Source: Spiractinospora alimapuensis (lineage in GTDB: Bacteria > Actinomycetota > Actinomycetes > Streptosporangiales > Streptosporangiaceae). Taken from it: a stretch of DNA of 64,000 nucleotides. Positions 44,067 to 52,837 of the stretch are shown piece after piece. Made by a program: the position numbers and the translations under genes. The DNA lies in contig NZ_CP072467.1 of NCBI RefSeq assembly GCF_018437505.1, positions 2,790,001 through 2,854,000 on the forward strand. The letters are read 5' to 3'. Numbering within the stretch: position 1 is the stretch's first letter; each line of letters starts with the position of its first letter. The notes under the pieces are model-generated. The model searched no databases. It was not told the DNA's origin and worked only from the letters and a program-made list of their open reading frames with translations.

Positions 44067-44717
44067 GTGCTGACAGTCATCCCTGGTTTCCTGATGGGCC
44101 TGACCCTGATCGTGGCGATCGGGGCGCAGAACGTCTTCGTGCTTCGACAGGGTTTGCGCCGTGAACACGTCGGTGTGGTCGTGGCGATCTGCGCGGTCTC
44201 CGACGCGGTGCTGATCCTGACCGGTGTCGCGGGGCTGGGACGGTTGCTGGACACCGCGCCGGTTCTCGTCACCGCGGCCACCTGGGGTGGCGCCGCGTTC
44301 CTGTGCGGCTACGCCGTCGTCGCCGCGCGGCGTGCGCTTCGTCCCGGCGGACACGGCCTGCTCAGCGACGACGACGCCGGTCCGGACTCCCCCGCTAGTC
44401 CGTCCGGTCCACGTGGGACTCTCACCGGGTCGCGCGTCGTGGCGGTCGCGGGGACCACGGCGGCTCTGACCTGGCTGAATCCGCACGTCTACCTGGACAC
44501 TGTGGTGTTCCTGGGGTCGATCGCCGCCTCGTACGGAGAAACGCGTTGGTGGTTCGCCGGCGGCGCCGTACTGGCCAGCCTGGTCTGGTTCTGCGCCCTG
44601 GGGTTCGGGGCCCGGTTCCTGGGCCGGTGGTTGCGTACACCCACGGCGTGGCGGGCCCTGGACGGCGCGATCGCGGTGGTGATGCTCGGTCTGGCCGTCT
44701 CACTCGTGCTGCGCTAG
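44067..44717 (+). CDS. lysE: LysE/ArgO family amino acid exporter
   Basis: A 216-aa protein with six membrane segments. Family motifs: PGFLMGLTLIVAIGAQNVFVLRQGLRREH at the start, and LTWLNPHVYLDTVVFLGSI in the second half. Exports basic amino acids when intracellular levels rise. Controlled by the divergent LysG-type regulator. Confidence 0.92.
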   Translation: MLTVIPGFLMGLTLIVAIGAQNVFVLRQGLRREHVGVVVAICAVSDAVLILTGVAGLGRLLDTAPVLVTAATWGGAAFLCGYAVVAARRALRPGGHGLLSDDDAGPDSPASPSGPRGTLTGSRVVAVAGTTAALTWLNPHVYLDTVVFLGSIAASYGETRWWFAGGAVLASLVWFCALGFGARFLGRWLRTPTAWRALDGAIAVVMLGLAVSLVLR

Positions 44718-44727
44718 ACCTCGGCGC

Positions 44728-44761
44728 GCGGTCGGTGGGGCCGTCAGAACCCACCGACCGC
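44728..44761. terminator. Bidirectional terminator between lysE and the 121-aa gene
   Basis: GCGGTCGGTGGG and CCCACCGACCGC form a perfect 12-bp stem around a 10-base loop, 10 bp after the lysE stop and 19 bp from the convergent stop. Confidence 0.8.
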
Positions 44762-44780
44762 CGGCCTGTTCCTCGTTCCG

Positions 44781-45146
44781 CTAGCCGAACTCGGCGCCGC
44801 GGAGGATCCCCTTGGACTCGTACGCCTGGCGGACCACGGTGTAGAGGCGGTCGAGCTCCGTGCGTACCTTGGCGAGTCCGATCGCTCCCCCGGACATGCC
44901 GGTGTTGCCGAGGAAGACCGACGCCACGATGGAGCCGTCCGGCGCCTGGTCGATCTGCAGGTTGTACTTGAAGTGCATGGCCAGTGCCCCGAGCAACATG
45001 GCCTTGGTCTTGCTGCCCTTCTCCGCGAGCCCTCGGTACTCGTTCTCCCAGGACATGCGGTAGCCCTGCTCGGAAAGCGCGTTCTCCAGGACGGTACGCG
45101 CGTCAGCCGGCCCAACCGTTAATTGGAACTTCGCGAATTTTGCCAT
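44781..45146 (-). CDS. Conserved hypothetical protein, 121 aa
   Basis: ATG 45146 with GAGGG 6 nt upstream. A small soluble alpha/beta protein: KFQLTVGPADARTVLENALSEQGYRMSWENEY then a Gly-rich GNTGMSGGAIGL and a helical end KVRTELDRLYTVVRQAYESKG. No family recognised; looks like a lipid- or ligand-binding fold of the kind found in many actinobacterial hypotheticals (weak inference). Confidence 0.7.
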   Translation of the reverse strand: MAKFAKFQLTVGPADARTVLENALSEQGYRMSWENEYRGLAEKGSKTKAMLLGALAMHFKYNLQIDQAPDGSIVASVFLGNTGMSGGAIGLAKVRTELDRLYTVVRQAYESKGILRGAEFG

Positions 45147-45501
45147 GTGAACCCTCTTATTTGATCATGGATTCGACGAAGGGAACGGACGCGGGCCGGA
45201 GCCATGGGGGAAGGACTCGATACCCGAATAACGGGAATCTCGCGCACTGACCACCGACAACAGCGCCGTCGTCGAGGAGAAAACATTACATGTGCTTCCG
45301 CCCCATGAATCACGATTCTGACGCGCTGGCGGGAAATTCCTCGCTCCACACAGGGGATCGACGAGGGAAACATAGGGAGAATCGCGTTCTCGTTGTGGTC
45401 AATCACCCATCGCGCCGTCCCAGCCCGTCCCAGGGCCGAGCGTGTCGTCATGCGTTGGGTCGGGGCACGGGGATCCCCCCATGCCCCAACCGAACGGATG
45501 A
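45147..45501. other. Intergenic region
   Basis: 355 bp without a supported gene. Locally lower GC near 45150-45400, consistent with a promoter zone for the minus-strand 121-aa gene. No long hairpin seen. Confidence 0.5.
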
Positions 45502-45735
45502 CTAGGAGGTGCGGTCCTCGTCGGTCCCCTCCTCCGGCGCGGAGCGCCCGCGCAGGCCGTCAACGGCTCCCTTGACGGAGTCCTTGACGTCCTCCTTCGT
45601 CTCGCGCAACTGGCCCTTCGCCTGCTCGGTGCGGCCCTCGTTGCGGAGACGCTCGTCGCCGGTGACGTTTCCGGCCGCCTCCTTGAGCTTGCCCTTGACC
45701 TGTTCGACCTTGCTCTGGTTCTTCTCCTCGCTCAC
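45502..45735 (-). CDS. CsbD family stress protein
   Basis: A 77-aa protein from GTG 45735 (GGAGG 5 nt upstream; a longer in-frame extension is rejected). It has the CsbD repeat pattern: KVEQVKGKLKEAAGNVTGDERLRNEGRTEQAKGQLRE, then an acidic tail. CsbD proteins are small, charged general stress proteins. Confidence 0.9.
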   Translation of the reverse strand: MSEEKNQSKVEQVKGKLKEAAGNVTGDERLRNEGRTEQAKGQLRETKEDVKDSVKGAVDGLRGRSAPEEGTDEDRTS

Positions 45736-46019
45736 GATGACCTCCGATCGTGGTCTGGATGCTCGGTCGTCGGGACTCACTACCGGGCCTTCCACGCCAT
45801 TCGCGGCGCTATGTGTCACGACGTGGTGAAACATCTCATCCTGAGCGCGAGGCCCCCGGATCACCACCCTGGAGCCCCCAGGGATGACCATGGGGCGGCC
45901 CGGTGTCCCACCAGGCGCCGACCCGACGGGACGGGTGTCGACCAGCTCCACCGGGCGCCCCTTGGTTCTGTACCGGCTTCGTCCGTGGCTGGGCGGGGCA
46001 GCGTGCCACGGAGCCGCGG

Positions 46020-46550
46020 TCAGAACTGCGTCCCGCGTTGCGCGATGGTCGTGGCCACCAAGTAGCAGGCGGTCGCGGCGACGGTGAGGAACCACAGCGC
46101 GAAACGGGGCCAACGGTAGCGACTCAGCGGAAGCAGCACCCCGGTGAGGAGCGCGAGGAGGCCACCGAACACGGTGCCGAAGGTCGCGACCATCCCCAGA
46201 AGATGTGCCGCTTCGGTTGGTGAGATGCCCGCCTGGATCCACATCATCAGGAAGCCGAGTGGCCCCGCGAAGCCCAGGAAAAACGCGGTGATCAGGAGCA
46301 CCCACGCCCTCCAGTGGGCGAGGATCCCGACGACCCCCATGGGCGCGACGTAGGCGAGAGCGCAGATCGAGGCGACACCCCAGAGCGGCACGACCAGACT
46401 GTCGCGGCCCGGCACCGAATCGACGAGAACGAGCGAGAAGAAGACCAGGAGAACGGAGTAGATCGTGGCCCCCACGGCCAGAACGGTGACCCACCGGGAC
46501 GGCGCGGGCTCTGTCGTGGGCGCGGGACGACTCTCGGGAACGCTGTGCAT
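46020..46550 (-). CDS. Hypothetical membrane protein, 176 aa
   Basis: ATG 46550 with GAAGGG upstream. A proline-rich N-terminus (~20 residues) is followed by five hydrophobic segments (VTVLAVGATIYSVLLVFFSLVLV; VASICALAYVAPMGVVGIL; VLLITAFFLGFAGPLGFLMMW; GMVATFGTVFGGLLALLTGVL; FALWFLTVAATACYLVATT). No family recognised. Confidence 0.65.
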   Translation of the reverse strand: MHSVPESRPAPTTEPAPSRWVTVLAVGATIYSVLLVFFSLVLVDSVPGRDSLVVPLWGVASICALAYVAPMGVVGILAHWRAWVLLITAFFLGFAGPLGFLMMWIQAGISPTEAAHLLGMVATFGTVFGGLLALLTGVLLPLSRYRWPRFALWFLTVAATACYLVATTIAQRGTQF

Positions 46551-47076
46551 GTGGCGGCCCTTCGGTCCAATCGGTGGATTGGTGGAGGATTCCGGGTGGC
46601 CTGCGACAACAGTGCGCCGATTTTAGCGACCGCGACGCTCCCGTACGGGGCCGGCGCACCGCGCCGACAGGGGCCAGCCACCTGGCCGGCATCCGGTCGC
46701 CCGGACGAGCCTCGGAGAGCGACGCCCTCACCTCGGGAAACCGAAGCAACCACGTGTGATCTTGGCCTCATTGCTGGCCGCACCGTCCGCCCCGCCACCC
46801 CCTCCCGCCCCTCCGCACCGCTGTCCAGCGCTGGAGGCCCCCGACTGTGGCGCGGGGCCGGAATCGCCGTCCCCGTCGGCGAAATGGCGACACGACGCCG
46901 TCCTCCCGACAGAGGAAACGAGGGGTCGCGGCCACCGAATCCCGCCACGGCTCGGTGAAGCCGGATCCCCGCATGAGGTCCGCTACGTCAGCCGAAATCA
47001 CGCAATCAGTGGCTTATTCAGGCCTGATTCACATACAGTGAGCCAATCTCTCTGAAACCCACCGGAAGGTACCCCC
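46551..47076. other. Intergenic region upstream of the Lrp-led operon
   Basis: 526 bp with no supported gene; the plus- and minus-strand frames here are Pro/Arg-rich and lack ribosome sites. The right end holds the operon promoter region (separate entry). Confidence 0.5.
47004..47039 (+). promoter_or_regulatory. Operator-promoter region of the Lrp-led operon
   Basis: AATCAG (47004-47009) and CTGATT (47024-47029) are inverted repeats 14 bp apart, and TCAGGCCTGA (47018-47027) is a perfect 10-bp palindrome within them. TACAGT at 47034-47039 could be the -10 box. A palindrome next to the -10 suggests autoregulation by the Lrp-type product. Confidence 0.4.
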
Positions 47077-48090
47077 GTGGCTGATCACGCACTCTCCGAG
47101 CTGGACCGGCGCATCGTGGCCGCGTTGCAGCTCGACGGGCGCAGTCCGTGGTCCGAGATCGCGCGGCGGGCCGGGACCACCGAGAGCACGGCGGCGCGGC
47201 GCGCCGGGCGGCTCATCGAGGACGGCGTCGTGCGGGTCGTCGGTGTCGCCGACCCGCAGGTGTGTGGTCTCGGGCAACCGGTGCTGGTTCAGTTGGCGTG
47301 CCCTCCGACGGAGGTGCGGTCGGTGGCCGACGCTCTCGAGACCCGCCCCGACATCCGCTTTCTCACCATATGCACTGGTGAGTGGGATGTCGTCGCCGAG
47401 GTCGTGGTTCCGGGCCGGGACTCGCTGGGCCGGGTTCTCGTCGACGAGCTGGGCGCGCTTCCCGGCGTCCACCAGAGCTCGACCGCAGTGATCACACGGA
47501 ACTTCAAGATGCGGCACGACTGGAGCAGCGCCCTGCTGGCCGACCTCGCCGAGGAGGGGCCGGGGCGTCGGGAGCTCTCCGTACCCACCCAGCCCGCAGC
47601 CGTCACCCTGGACGACACCGACCGTCACATCCTCGCGGCGTTGGCCGACGACGGACGCCGCTCGCACCGGGAGCTCGCCGAGGGGCTGGACATCGGCGAG
47701 ACCGGTGTTCGCCGCCGGGTGAACCGCCTGCTGGACACCCGGGCCCTGGTCATCAGCACCGTGGTCGACCCGGCGGTCCTCGGGTTCGAACTGGAGCTCA
47801 TCGCCTCGCTCAAGGTGGATCTCGCCCGCCTCGGCGACATCGCCGCCCGACTCGCCGACCACCGCCAGGTGCGCTACGTCTCCGCGACGGCCGGATCGGC
47901 GGACCTGGTCTGTGAGGCCATCCTGCCGAGCTTCGCCGACATCTACCCCTTCACCACGGAGGTCCTGGGTGACCTGCCCGGAGTACAGCGGGTGGACGTC
48001 GGTGTCGAGCTCGAGAACCGGAAACGCGCCTACCGACCCTTCACCTCCCCTTCCACCCCCGCTCGGGGCACCGACCCAGGGAACTCATGA
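47077..48090 (+). CDS. Lrp/AsnC family regulator, duplicated domains
   Basis: A 337-aa protein from GTG 47077 (GGAAGG upstream). Two complete Lrp units in tandem: helix-turn-helix LSELDRRIVAALQLDGRSPWSEIARRAG with ligand domain to ~150, then LDDTDRHILAALADDGRRSHRELAEG with a second ligand domain (RVDVGVELENRKRAYRPF at the end). Twice the normal Lrp length of ~150 aa. Its stop overlaps the racemase start, so it is part of the operon it probably controls, with an amino acid or dipeptide as effector. Confidence 0.92.
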   Translation: MADHALSELDRRIVAALQLDGRSPWSEIARRAGTTESTAARRAGRLIEDGVVRVVGVADPQVCGLGQPVLVQLACPPTEVRSVADALETRPDIRFLTICTGEWDVVAEVVVPGRDSLGRVLVDELGALPGVHQSSTAVITRNFKMRHDWSSALLADLAEEGPGRRELSVPTQPAAVTLDDTDRHILAALADDGRRSHRELAEGLDIGETGVRRRVNRLLDTRALVISTVVDPAVLGFELELIASLKVDLARLGDIAARLADHRQVRYVSATAGSADLVCEAILPSFADIYPFTTEVLGDLPGVQRVDVGVELENRKRAYRPFTSPSTPARGTDPGNS

Positions 48091-48872
48091 TGCGACTCAC
48101 CTACCTCCTCCCGGCGCCGATGCACGCCACGGAGCTCGGAGAAACCGAAATGCGCCGCCGTGCCGGACTCCTCGCCGAGTGGAGCCCACCCGGCACCGAG
48201 ATCACGGTCTCCGCGGTGTCCCGTGGCCCCGTCTCGATCGAGTCGGCCTACGAGGACTACCTCTCGATCCCGGCGATGGCCGACCAGGCCTGCGCGTCCG
48301 TGGACGCCGGCGCGGACGCGATCGTCGTCGGGTGTTTCGGTGACCCCGGGCTGGACGGCCTGCGGGAACTGGTGCGGCGACCGGTGATCGGCCCGTCGGC
48401 GGCGGCGATGTCGCTCGCCGCGAGTCTGGGCCACCAGTTCTCCGTGGTGACCGTCGTCGAGGGTGTGCGTCCGCTGCTGCGTCGGCTCGCCTGGGAGGCC
48501 GGACTGTCCGACGCCCTGGGCGTCATCCGCGCCGTCGAGTTGCCGGTCATCGACCTGAACCGGGACCACGAGCGCGCGTTCTCCGTCCTGCGCGGCGAGT
48601 GCGAGCGGGTTCTCGCCGAGACCGACACCGACACGCTCGTCCTCGGCTGCATGAGCATGGGTTTCCTGGGCGCCGCGGAACGACTCACCGAGGAGCTCGG
48701 GGTCCCGGTCGTGAACCCGGTGCGTGCCGCGGTGCACCAGGCGGACACGCTGCACCGGATGGGGCTGGCGCACAGCCCTCGGGCCTACCGCACGCCGGCC
48801 AAGCTACGCCAAGGAACCAATCGAGCGGACCTGATCCGCACCACTGACGCCCCATTGGAGGTCACGCCATGA
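48087..48872 (+). CDS. Aspartate/glutamate/hydantoin racemase family protein
   Basis: A 261-aa protein with the two catalytic cysteines of the Asp/Glu racemase superfamily: C83 in VVGCFGDPGLDGLRE and C188 in LVLGCMSMGF. The closest pattern is hydantoin racemase (HyuE). It probably inverts a chiral centre of an amino acid or hydantoin. Starts within the regulator stop (ATGA) and overlaps the next gene the same way. Confidence 0.88.
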   Translation: MMRLTYLLPAPMHATELGETEMRRRAGLLAEWSPPGTEITVSAVSRGPVSIESAYEDYLSIPAMADQACASVDAGADAIVVGCFGDPGLDGLRELVRRPVIGPSAAAMSLAASLGHQFSVVTVVEGVRPLLRRLAWEAGLSDALGVIRAVELPVIDLNRDHERAFSVLRGECERVLAETDTDTLVLGCMSMGFLGAAERLTEELGVPVVNPVRAAVHQADTLHRMGLAHSPRAYRTPAKLRQGTNRADLIRTTDAPLEVTP

Positions 48873-49564
48873 GCGCGCGCTCCACCTCACTGTGGGCCAC
48901 GGCGGCCGCGACGGTCGTCGTCTTCGCCGGCCTGACGACACCAGCGGTCGCGGACACCGACGGCGCGGACGGACCCGAGCTCGCCACGGCCGAGGTCGAC
49001 ATCGCCGTGCACGCCGACGGGTCGGCCAGCGTCCAGACCCGCTACGGGTTGGACGCGCCGCTCGCGGAGAACACCGAGATCCCGTTCCTGCTCATGCCGC
49101 ACGACGGTGTGGAGGTCACGGAGCTCGCGTCCACCACCTCGGGCGTCGAGGTCGACCCCCCGGAGCCCGGCCGCGTCACCGCGACACTGTCCGCGGGTAC
49201 CGAGGAGTTCGACGTCGAGCACACCGTGGAACGCGCCGACGCCAGTGCCGCCGTCCTCCTCGCGGTGCCCGAGATCGCGACCTCACGCACCGCGGACGTG
49301 GCCATCACCGTCGCCCTGCCCGAGGGACAGAATCCGGCCGGCGACACCATGCCGTCCTTCCGTCAGTCCACGGCCGACGACGGCACCGTCATCCTCGAGC
49401 ACCAGAGTGGTGACCTTCCGTCGGTCGTCGTCGCGGGCACCGACGACCAGCCCGGTCCTCGGCTGGGCACCGCGCTCTCCGCCGGAGGGCTCGGGGGGCT
49501 CGCCGTGCTCTTCGCTCTCTGGTTCCTGCTCACCCGTGGCCGGGACAGGAAGGAAACCCCATGA
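48869..49564 (+). CDS. Secreted membrane-anchored protein of unknown function, 231 aa
   Basis: Signal peptide (residues 1-28, cleavage after AVA), a ~165-residue extracellular acidic beta-rich domain (repeated Val/Thr-rich strands, AEVDIAVHADGSASVQTRYGL), one C-terminal membrane helix GGLGGLAVLFALWFLLT and a basic tail RGRDRKE. No family recognised. Its gene overlaps the racemase and the next small gene by 4 bases, so it should work in the same transport process, perhaps as an extracytoplasmic accessory of the symporter. Confidence 0.75.
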   Translation: MSARSTSLWATAAATVVVFAGLTTPAVADTDGADGPELATAEVDIAVHADGSASVQTRYGLDAPLAENTEIPFLLMPHDGVEVTELASTTSGVEVDPPEPGRVTATLSAGTEEFDVEHTVERADASAAVLLAVPEIATSRTADVAITVALPEGQNPAGDTMPSFRQSTADDGTVILEHQSGDLPSVVVAGTDDQPGPRLGTALSAGGLGGLAVLFALWFLLTRGRDRKETP

Positions 49565-49710
49565 CCGCAGCGACCCTGCTCACGCCCTTCGGCGTTCCCT
49601 TCGACACCGCGGTGATCGTGGGAGCGGTGTTCGTACTGCTCGCCGTCCTGCTGAGCCGTCTCGGAACCCCCGACTCACGCTCGAGTGAGAACACGGAGGA
49701 GCGCTCGTGA
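49561..49710 (+). CDS. Small membrane protein, 49 aa
   Basis: ATG 49561 overlaps the preceding stop, and its own TGA overlaps the symporter GTG. One transmembrane segment VIVGAVFVLLAVLLSRLG, then a Ser/Glu-rich hydrophilic tail. Small one-helix proteins are encoded next to several SSS symporters and may be subunits of them. Not in any family I can name. Confidence 0.7.
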   Translation: MTAATLLTPFGVPFDTAVIVGAVFVLLAVLLSRLGTPDSRSSENTEERS

Positions 49711-51179
49711 ACTTCACCACCACGTTCCTGCTGCTGCTCGGTGGCGTCATGCTGTTCATGATCATCGAGGGGTACCGCTCCTACCGCAACAACAAGACCG
49801 AGCAGGACTTCTTCGTCGCCGGGCGCCGCGTTGGTGCCTGGCTCGGGGGAGCCAGCATCTCCGCCACGCAGATGAGCGCGGGGACCTTCGTGGGAACGGT
49901 CGGCATCCACTACCTGACCGGCGCCTCCTTCATCTGGGGCTGGCTGGGGATCTGGACGGCCTTCCTGCTCGCGGCGTTCGTCATCGCCCCGCGTCTGCGC
50001 CGGTACGCGCACGAACGCAACGCCCTCACCTTCCCGGACTTCATCGCGGACCGGTTCGGCAGCAAGGCGGCCCGGGGCCTGGTCTCCGTGCTGCTCGTCC
50101 TGTCCTACCTGGTGTTCATGTCCGCGCAGTACCAGGCGGGCGGCATCATCCTGGAGACGGTGTTCGGTATCCCGTTCATCTGGGGTGCCGTGATCCTGAT
50201 GGTCCTGGTGGTCGCCTACACCGTCGTCGGCGGGATGACCGCCGTGGTTCGTACGGACTTCCTGCAGCAGATCGCGATGGCGCTCGGGGTCGCGGTGGCG
50301 CTGCCGCTGCTCATCAGCCACGCGGGCGGGATGTCGTCGCTGGCCGTCAGCCTGCCCACCGTGGCGCCCGAGTTCATCGGTTGGAGCATGGGCTGGAACG
50401 ACATGCTCGGCTTCTGGCTCGGGATGGGGTTCGCCGCCATGTGCGCGCCCTACCTGCTGCTGCGGTTCTACATGATGCCCGACGACAAGACGTGCCGCCG
50501 CGCGTCCGGGGTCGCGTTGCTGTTCGTGCTGCTGATCGGCATCTGCATCTGCATCGCCGGAATGACGATGCGTGTCCTGTACCCGACCCTGTCGGTCTCG
50601 GACGCGGCCTCGACGATCCTCGCCTCGGAGGTGCTGCCCCCGATCGTGGGCGCGCTGCTGATGACGGCGGTGGTGCTGGCCGTGGTGAGCACCGTGGACT
50701 CGGTGCTGCTGGTGGCCGGACCGGCGATCTCCTACGACCTCTACTACTCGCTGCTGCGTCCCGACACCCCGGAGCACACCCGGACGCGGATCAACCGCAT
50801 CGTCACCCTGGTGATCGGCGCCCTGCCCCTGTTGATCACGCTGCAGGAGCTGGACATCGTGCAGTTCGTGGTGCTGAGCTACGCGGGCCTGCTGGCCAGC
50901 ACCATCACCGCGCCGGTGCTGCTGGGGCTGTACTGGCGGCGGGCGACGAAGGTCGGCGCGATGGTGTCGATGATCTCCGGGTTCCTCACCTGCCTGGTCT
51001 GGTACCTCATCGGGGGCCCGTTCGTCGATCCGGCCGTGCCGGGCGTGGCCGCCGGGTTCATCGGGATGATCGTCGGCTCGATGCTGAGCCGGCCCATGTC
51101 CGACGACCAGCTCACCCTCTTCTTCACCCCGCGGCGGTCGCCACAGACCCCCGAGGCCTCCCTGGAGTCCGTCCGCTAG
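49707..51179 (+). CDS. Sodium:solute symporter (SSS family)
   Basis: A 490-aa protein from GTG 49707 with about 13 hydrophobic segments. SSS marks: GGASISATQMSAGTFVGTVG, YTVVGGMTAVVRTDFLQQ (the conserved GG-x-x-A-V-x-x-T-D-x-x-Q block), and ILASEVLPPIVGALLMTAVVLAVVSTVDSVLLVAG. Takes up an organic solute with sodium. In this operon the solute is probably a dipeptide, amino acid or hydantoin. Confidence 0.92.
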   Translation: MNFTTTFLLLLGGVMLFMIIEGYRSYRNNKTEQDFFVAGRRVGAWLGGASISATQMSAGTFVGTVGIHYLTGASFIWGWLGIWTAFLLAAFVIAPRLRRYAHERNALTFPDFIADRFGSKAARGLVSVLLVLSYLVFMSAQYQAGGIILETVFGIPFIWGAVILMVLVVAYTVVGGMTAVVRTDFLQQIAMALGVAVALPLLISHAGGMSSLAVSLPTVAPEFIGWSMGWNDMLGFWLGMGFAAMCAPYLLLRFYMMPDDKTCRRASGVALLFVLLIGICICIAGMTMRVLYPTLSVSDAASTILASEVLPPIVGALLMTAVVLAVVSTVDSVLLVAGPAISYDLYYSLLRPDTPEHTRTRINRIVTLVIGALPLLITLQELDIVQFVVLSYAGLLASTITAPVLLGLYWRRATKVGAMVSMISGFLTCLVWYLIGGPFVDPAVPGVAAGFIGMIVGSMLSRPMSDDQLTLFFTPRRSPQTPEASLESVR

Positions 51180-51321
51180 CGATCGCGGGTGGCCGCACCA
51201 CGCCCCGCGGCCACCCGCACCCCGGCACGACCGGGACACCGGAGGCCCCGTCCGAACCGGAACCGGGACCACCTCCGCACCTCAAGTCACAACCGATACG
51301 ACGGGAACGGAGACACCGACG

Positions 51322-52536
51322 ATGGTGCAGAAATCAGGAGCCCAGCCGAACAAGTACCAGGGATACCGGTCCTTCGACGCGCTGACGCCCGGTGAGGACT
51401 ACCGCGAGTTCGCGCTGGCCCCAGAACTGGGGCGGGTGCCCTCCACCGGTCCCGAGCTGACCGACGAACAGCGGGCCCGCGCGGCGAAGCTGCTCGCCGA
51501 CAACACGGTGATCTCTCTGCACGACCACACCTCCGTGTTCCCCGAGAACATCGAGGAGACCGTCGAGTACAACCGCACCGGGCGCCACCACACGGGCTAC
51601 GAGGGGCTGTCGGTCTCCGGCATCGACGCCGTGTTCGAGAACTTCATGGACGGCACCTGCTGCATCACCTCGCCCTCGGGGTGGAAGTGGGACGACGTGC
51701 TCATCGACCTGGGCATGCGCTTCTCCGACATCGCCAAGCAGGACTTCATCGTGCGCGCCGAGCGGGTGACGGACATCGCCGCGGCCCGCGCCAACGGCCA
51801 GATCGCGCTCGTGCCCGGCCTCGAGGCGGCCACGCCGATCCAGAACGAGGTCGACCGGATCGACGTGCTGTACGGCTTCGGCGTCCGCCAGATGGGCATC
51901 GCCTACAGCGAGGCCAACACGCTGGGCAGCGGACTGCGTGAACGGCACGACGGCGGGCTGACCTTCTTCGGCGAGAAGGCCGTGCGGCGCATGAACAAGC
52001 TGGGCATCGCCATCGACGTCTCGCACTCCGGTGACCGCACCAGCATGGACACCATCAAGTACTCCGAGCACCCCATCTTCATCACCCACGCCGGCGCCCG
52101 GTCGGTGTGGCCGACCAACCGCATGAAGCCCGACGACGTGATCAAGGCGTGCGCCGAGCGCGGCGGTGTGATCGGCATCGAGGCGGCGCCGCACACCACC
52201 ATGAGCAAGAACCAGCCGGTGCACAACCTCGACGCCTTCATGGAGCACTTCACGTACTGCGTGGACCTCGTCGGCATCGACCACGTGGCGTTCGGCCCGG
52301 ACACCCTGTTCGGTGACCACGTGGGCCTGCACGACCTCTTCGCCCGGCACCTCTCCATCGCCGCCGCCCACGAGGCGGAGTTCACCAAGGTGGACTACAT
52401 CGACGGCATCGAGAACCCGGCTGAGGAGTTCCACAACATCACCGGCTGGCTCGTCGCCCACGGCTTCTCCGACGACGAGATCGCCAAGGTCCTCGGCGGC
52501 AACATCCTGCGGGTCCTGGACCAGGTCTGGTCCTAA
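51322..52536 (+). CDS. Membrane dipeptidase family protein (peptidase M19)
   Basis: A 404-aa protein from ATG 51322. Renal-dipeptidase-like motifs: zinc entry LHDHTS (H67, H69), GLEAATPIQNEVDRIDVLYGFGVRQMGIAYSEAN, DVSHSG, ITHAGAR and GIDHVAFGPDT. Here the usual H-x-D pair is H-x-H. No signal peptide, so it acts in the cytoplasm. M19 enzymes cleave dipeptides, often with a D-residue at the C-end, which fits the racemase and Lrp partners. Gap of 142 bp to the symporter; a strong terminator follows. Confidence 0.9.
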   Translation: MVQKSGAQPNKYQGYRSFDALTPGEDYREFALAPELGRVPSTGPELTDEQRARAAKLLADNTVISLHDHTSVFPENIEETVEYNRTGRHHTGYEGLSVSGIDAVFENFMDGTCCITSPSGWKWDDVLIDLGMRFSDIAKQDFIVRAERVTDIAAARANGQIALVPGLEAATPIQNEVDRIDVLYGFGVRQMGIAYSEANTLGSGLRERHDGGLTFFGEKAVRRMNKLGIAIDVSHSGDRTSMDTIKYSEHPIFITHAGARSVWPTNRMKPDDVIKACAERGGVIGIEAAPHTTMSKNQPVHNLDAFMEHFTYCVDLVGIDHVAFGPDTLFGDHVGLHDLFARHLSIAAAHEAEFTKVDYIDGIENPAEEFHNITGWLVAHGFSDDEIAKVLGGNILRVLDQVWS

Positions 52537-52607
52537 CCCGCCCGGGGGCCGTCCCACGGGACACCCCATCGCGCGACGCCACGCGGGCACGCCGCGCACG
52601 AAGACGT

Positions 52608-52641
52608 TCGGCCGGGTGGAGTCCACACTCCACCCGGCCGA
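52608..52641. terminator. Strong terminator of the symporter-dipeptidase operon
   Basis: TCGGCCGGGTGGAGT and its exact complement form a perfect 15-bp stem with a 4-base loop, 71 bp after the dipeptidase stop. No U-run. Could also serve the minus-strand permease gene at 52838. Confidence 0.85.
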
Positions 52642-52837
52642 CGCTCGTCGCGCACCTGTTCCTGGTCGTCCCCCTCAGCGGCGATGGGTCGGGGCCCCGC
52701 GTGACGGCTCGCTGTCACCCAAACCACGATGCTCGAATCGACAGCGGCGGGGCGAAGATCGACCTCCGCCCCGCCGTCGTCGTCCCTCGACTGGGTTCTC
52801 GAGACGCGGGGCTCACCCGTCCCCGCCGCGGTATGGC

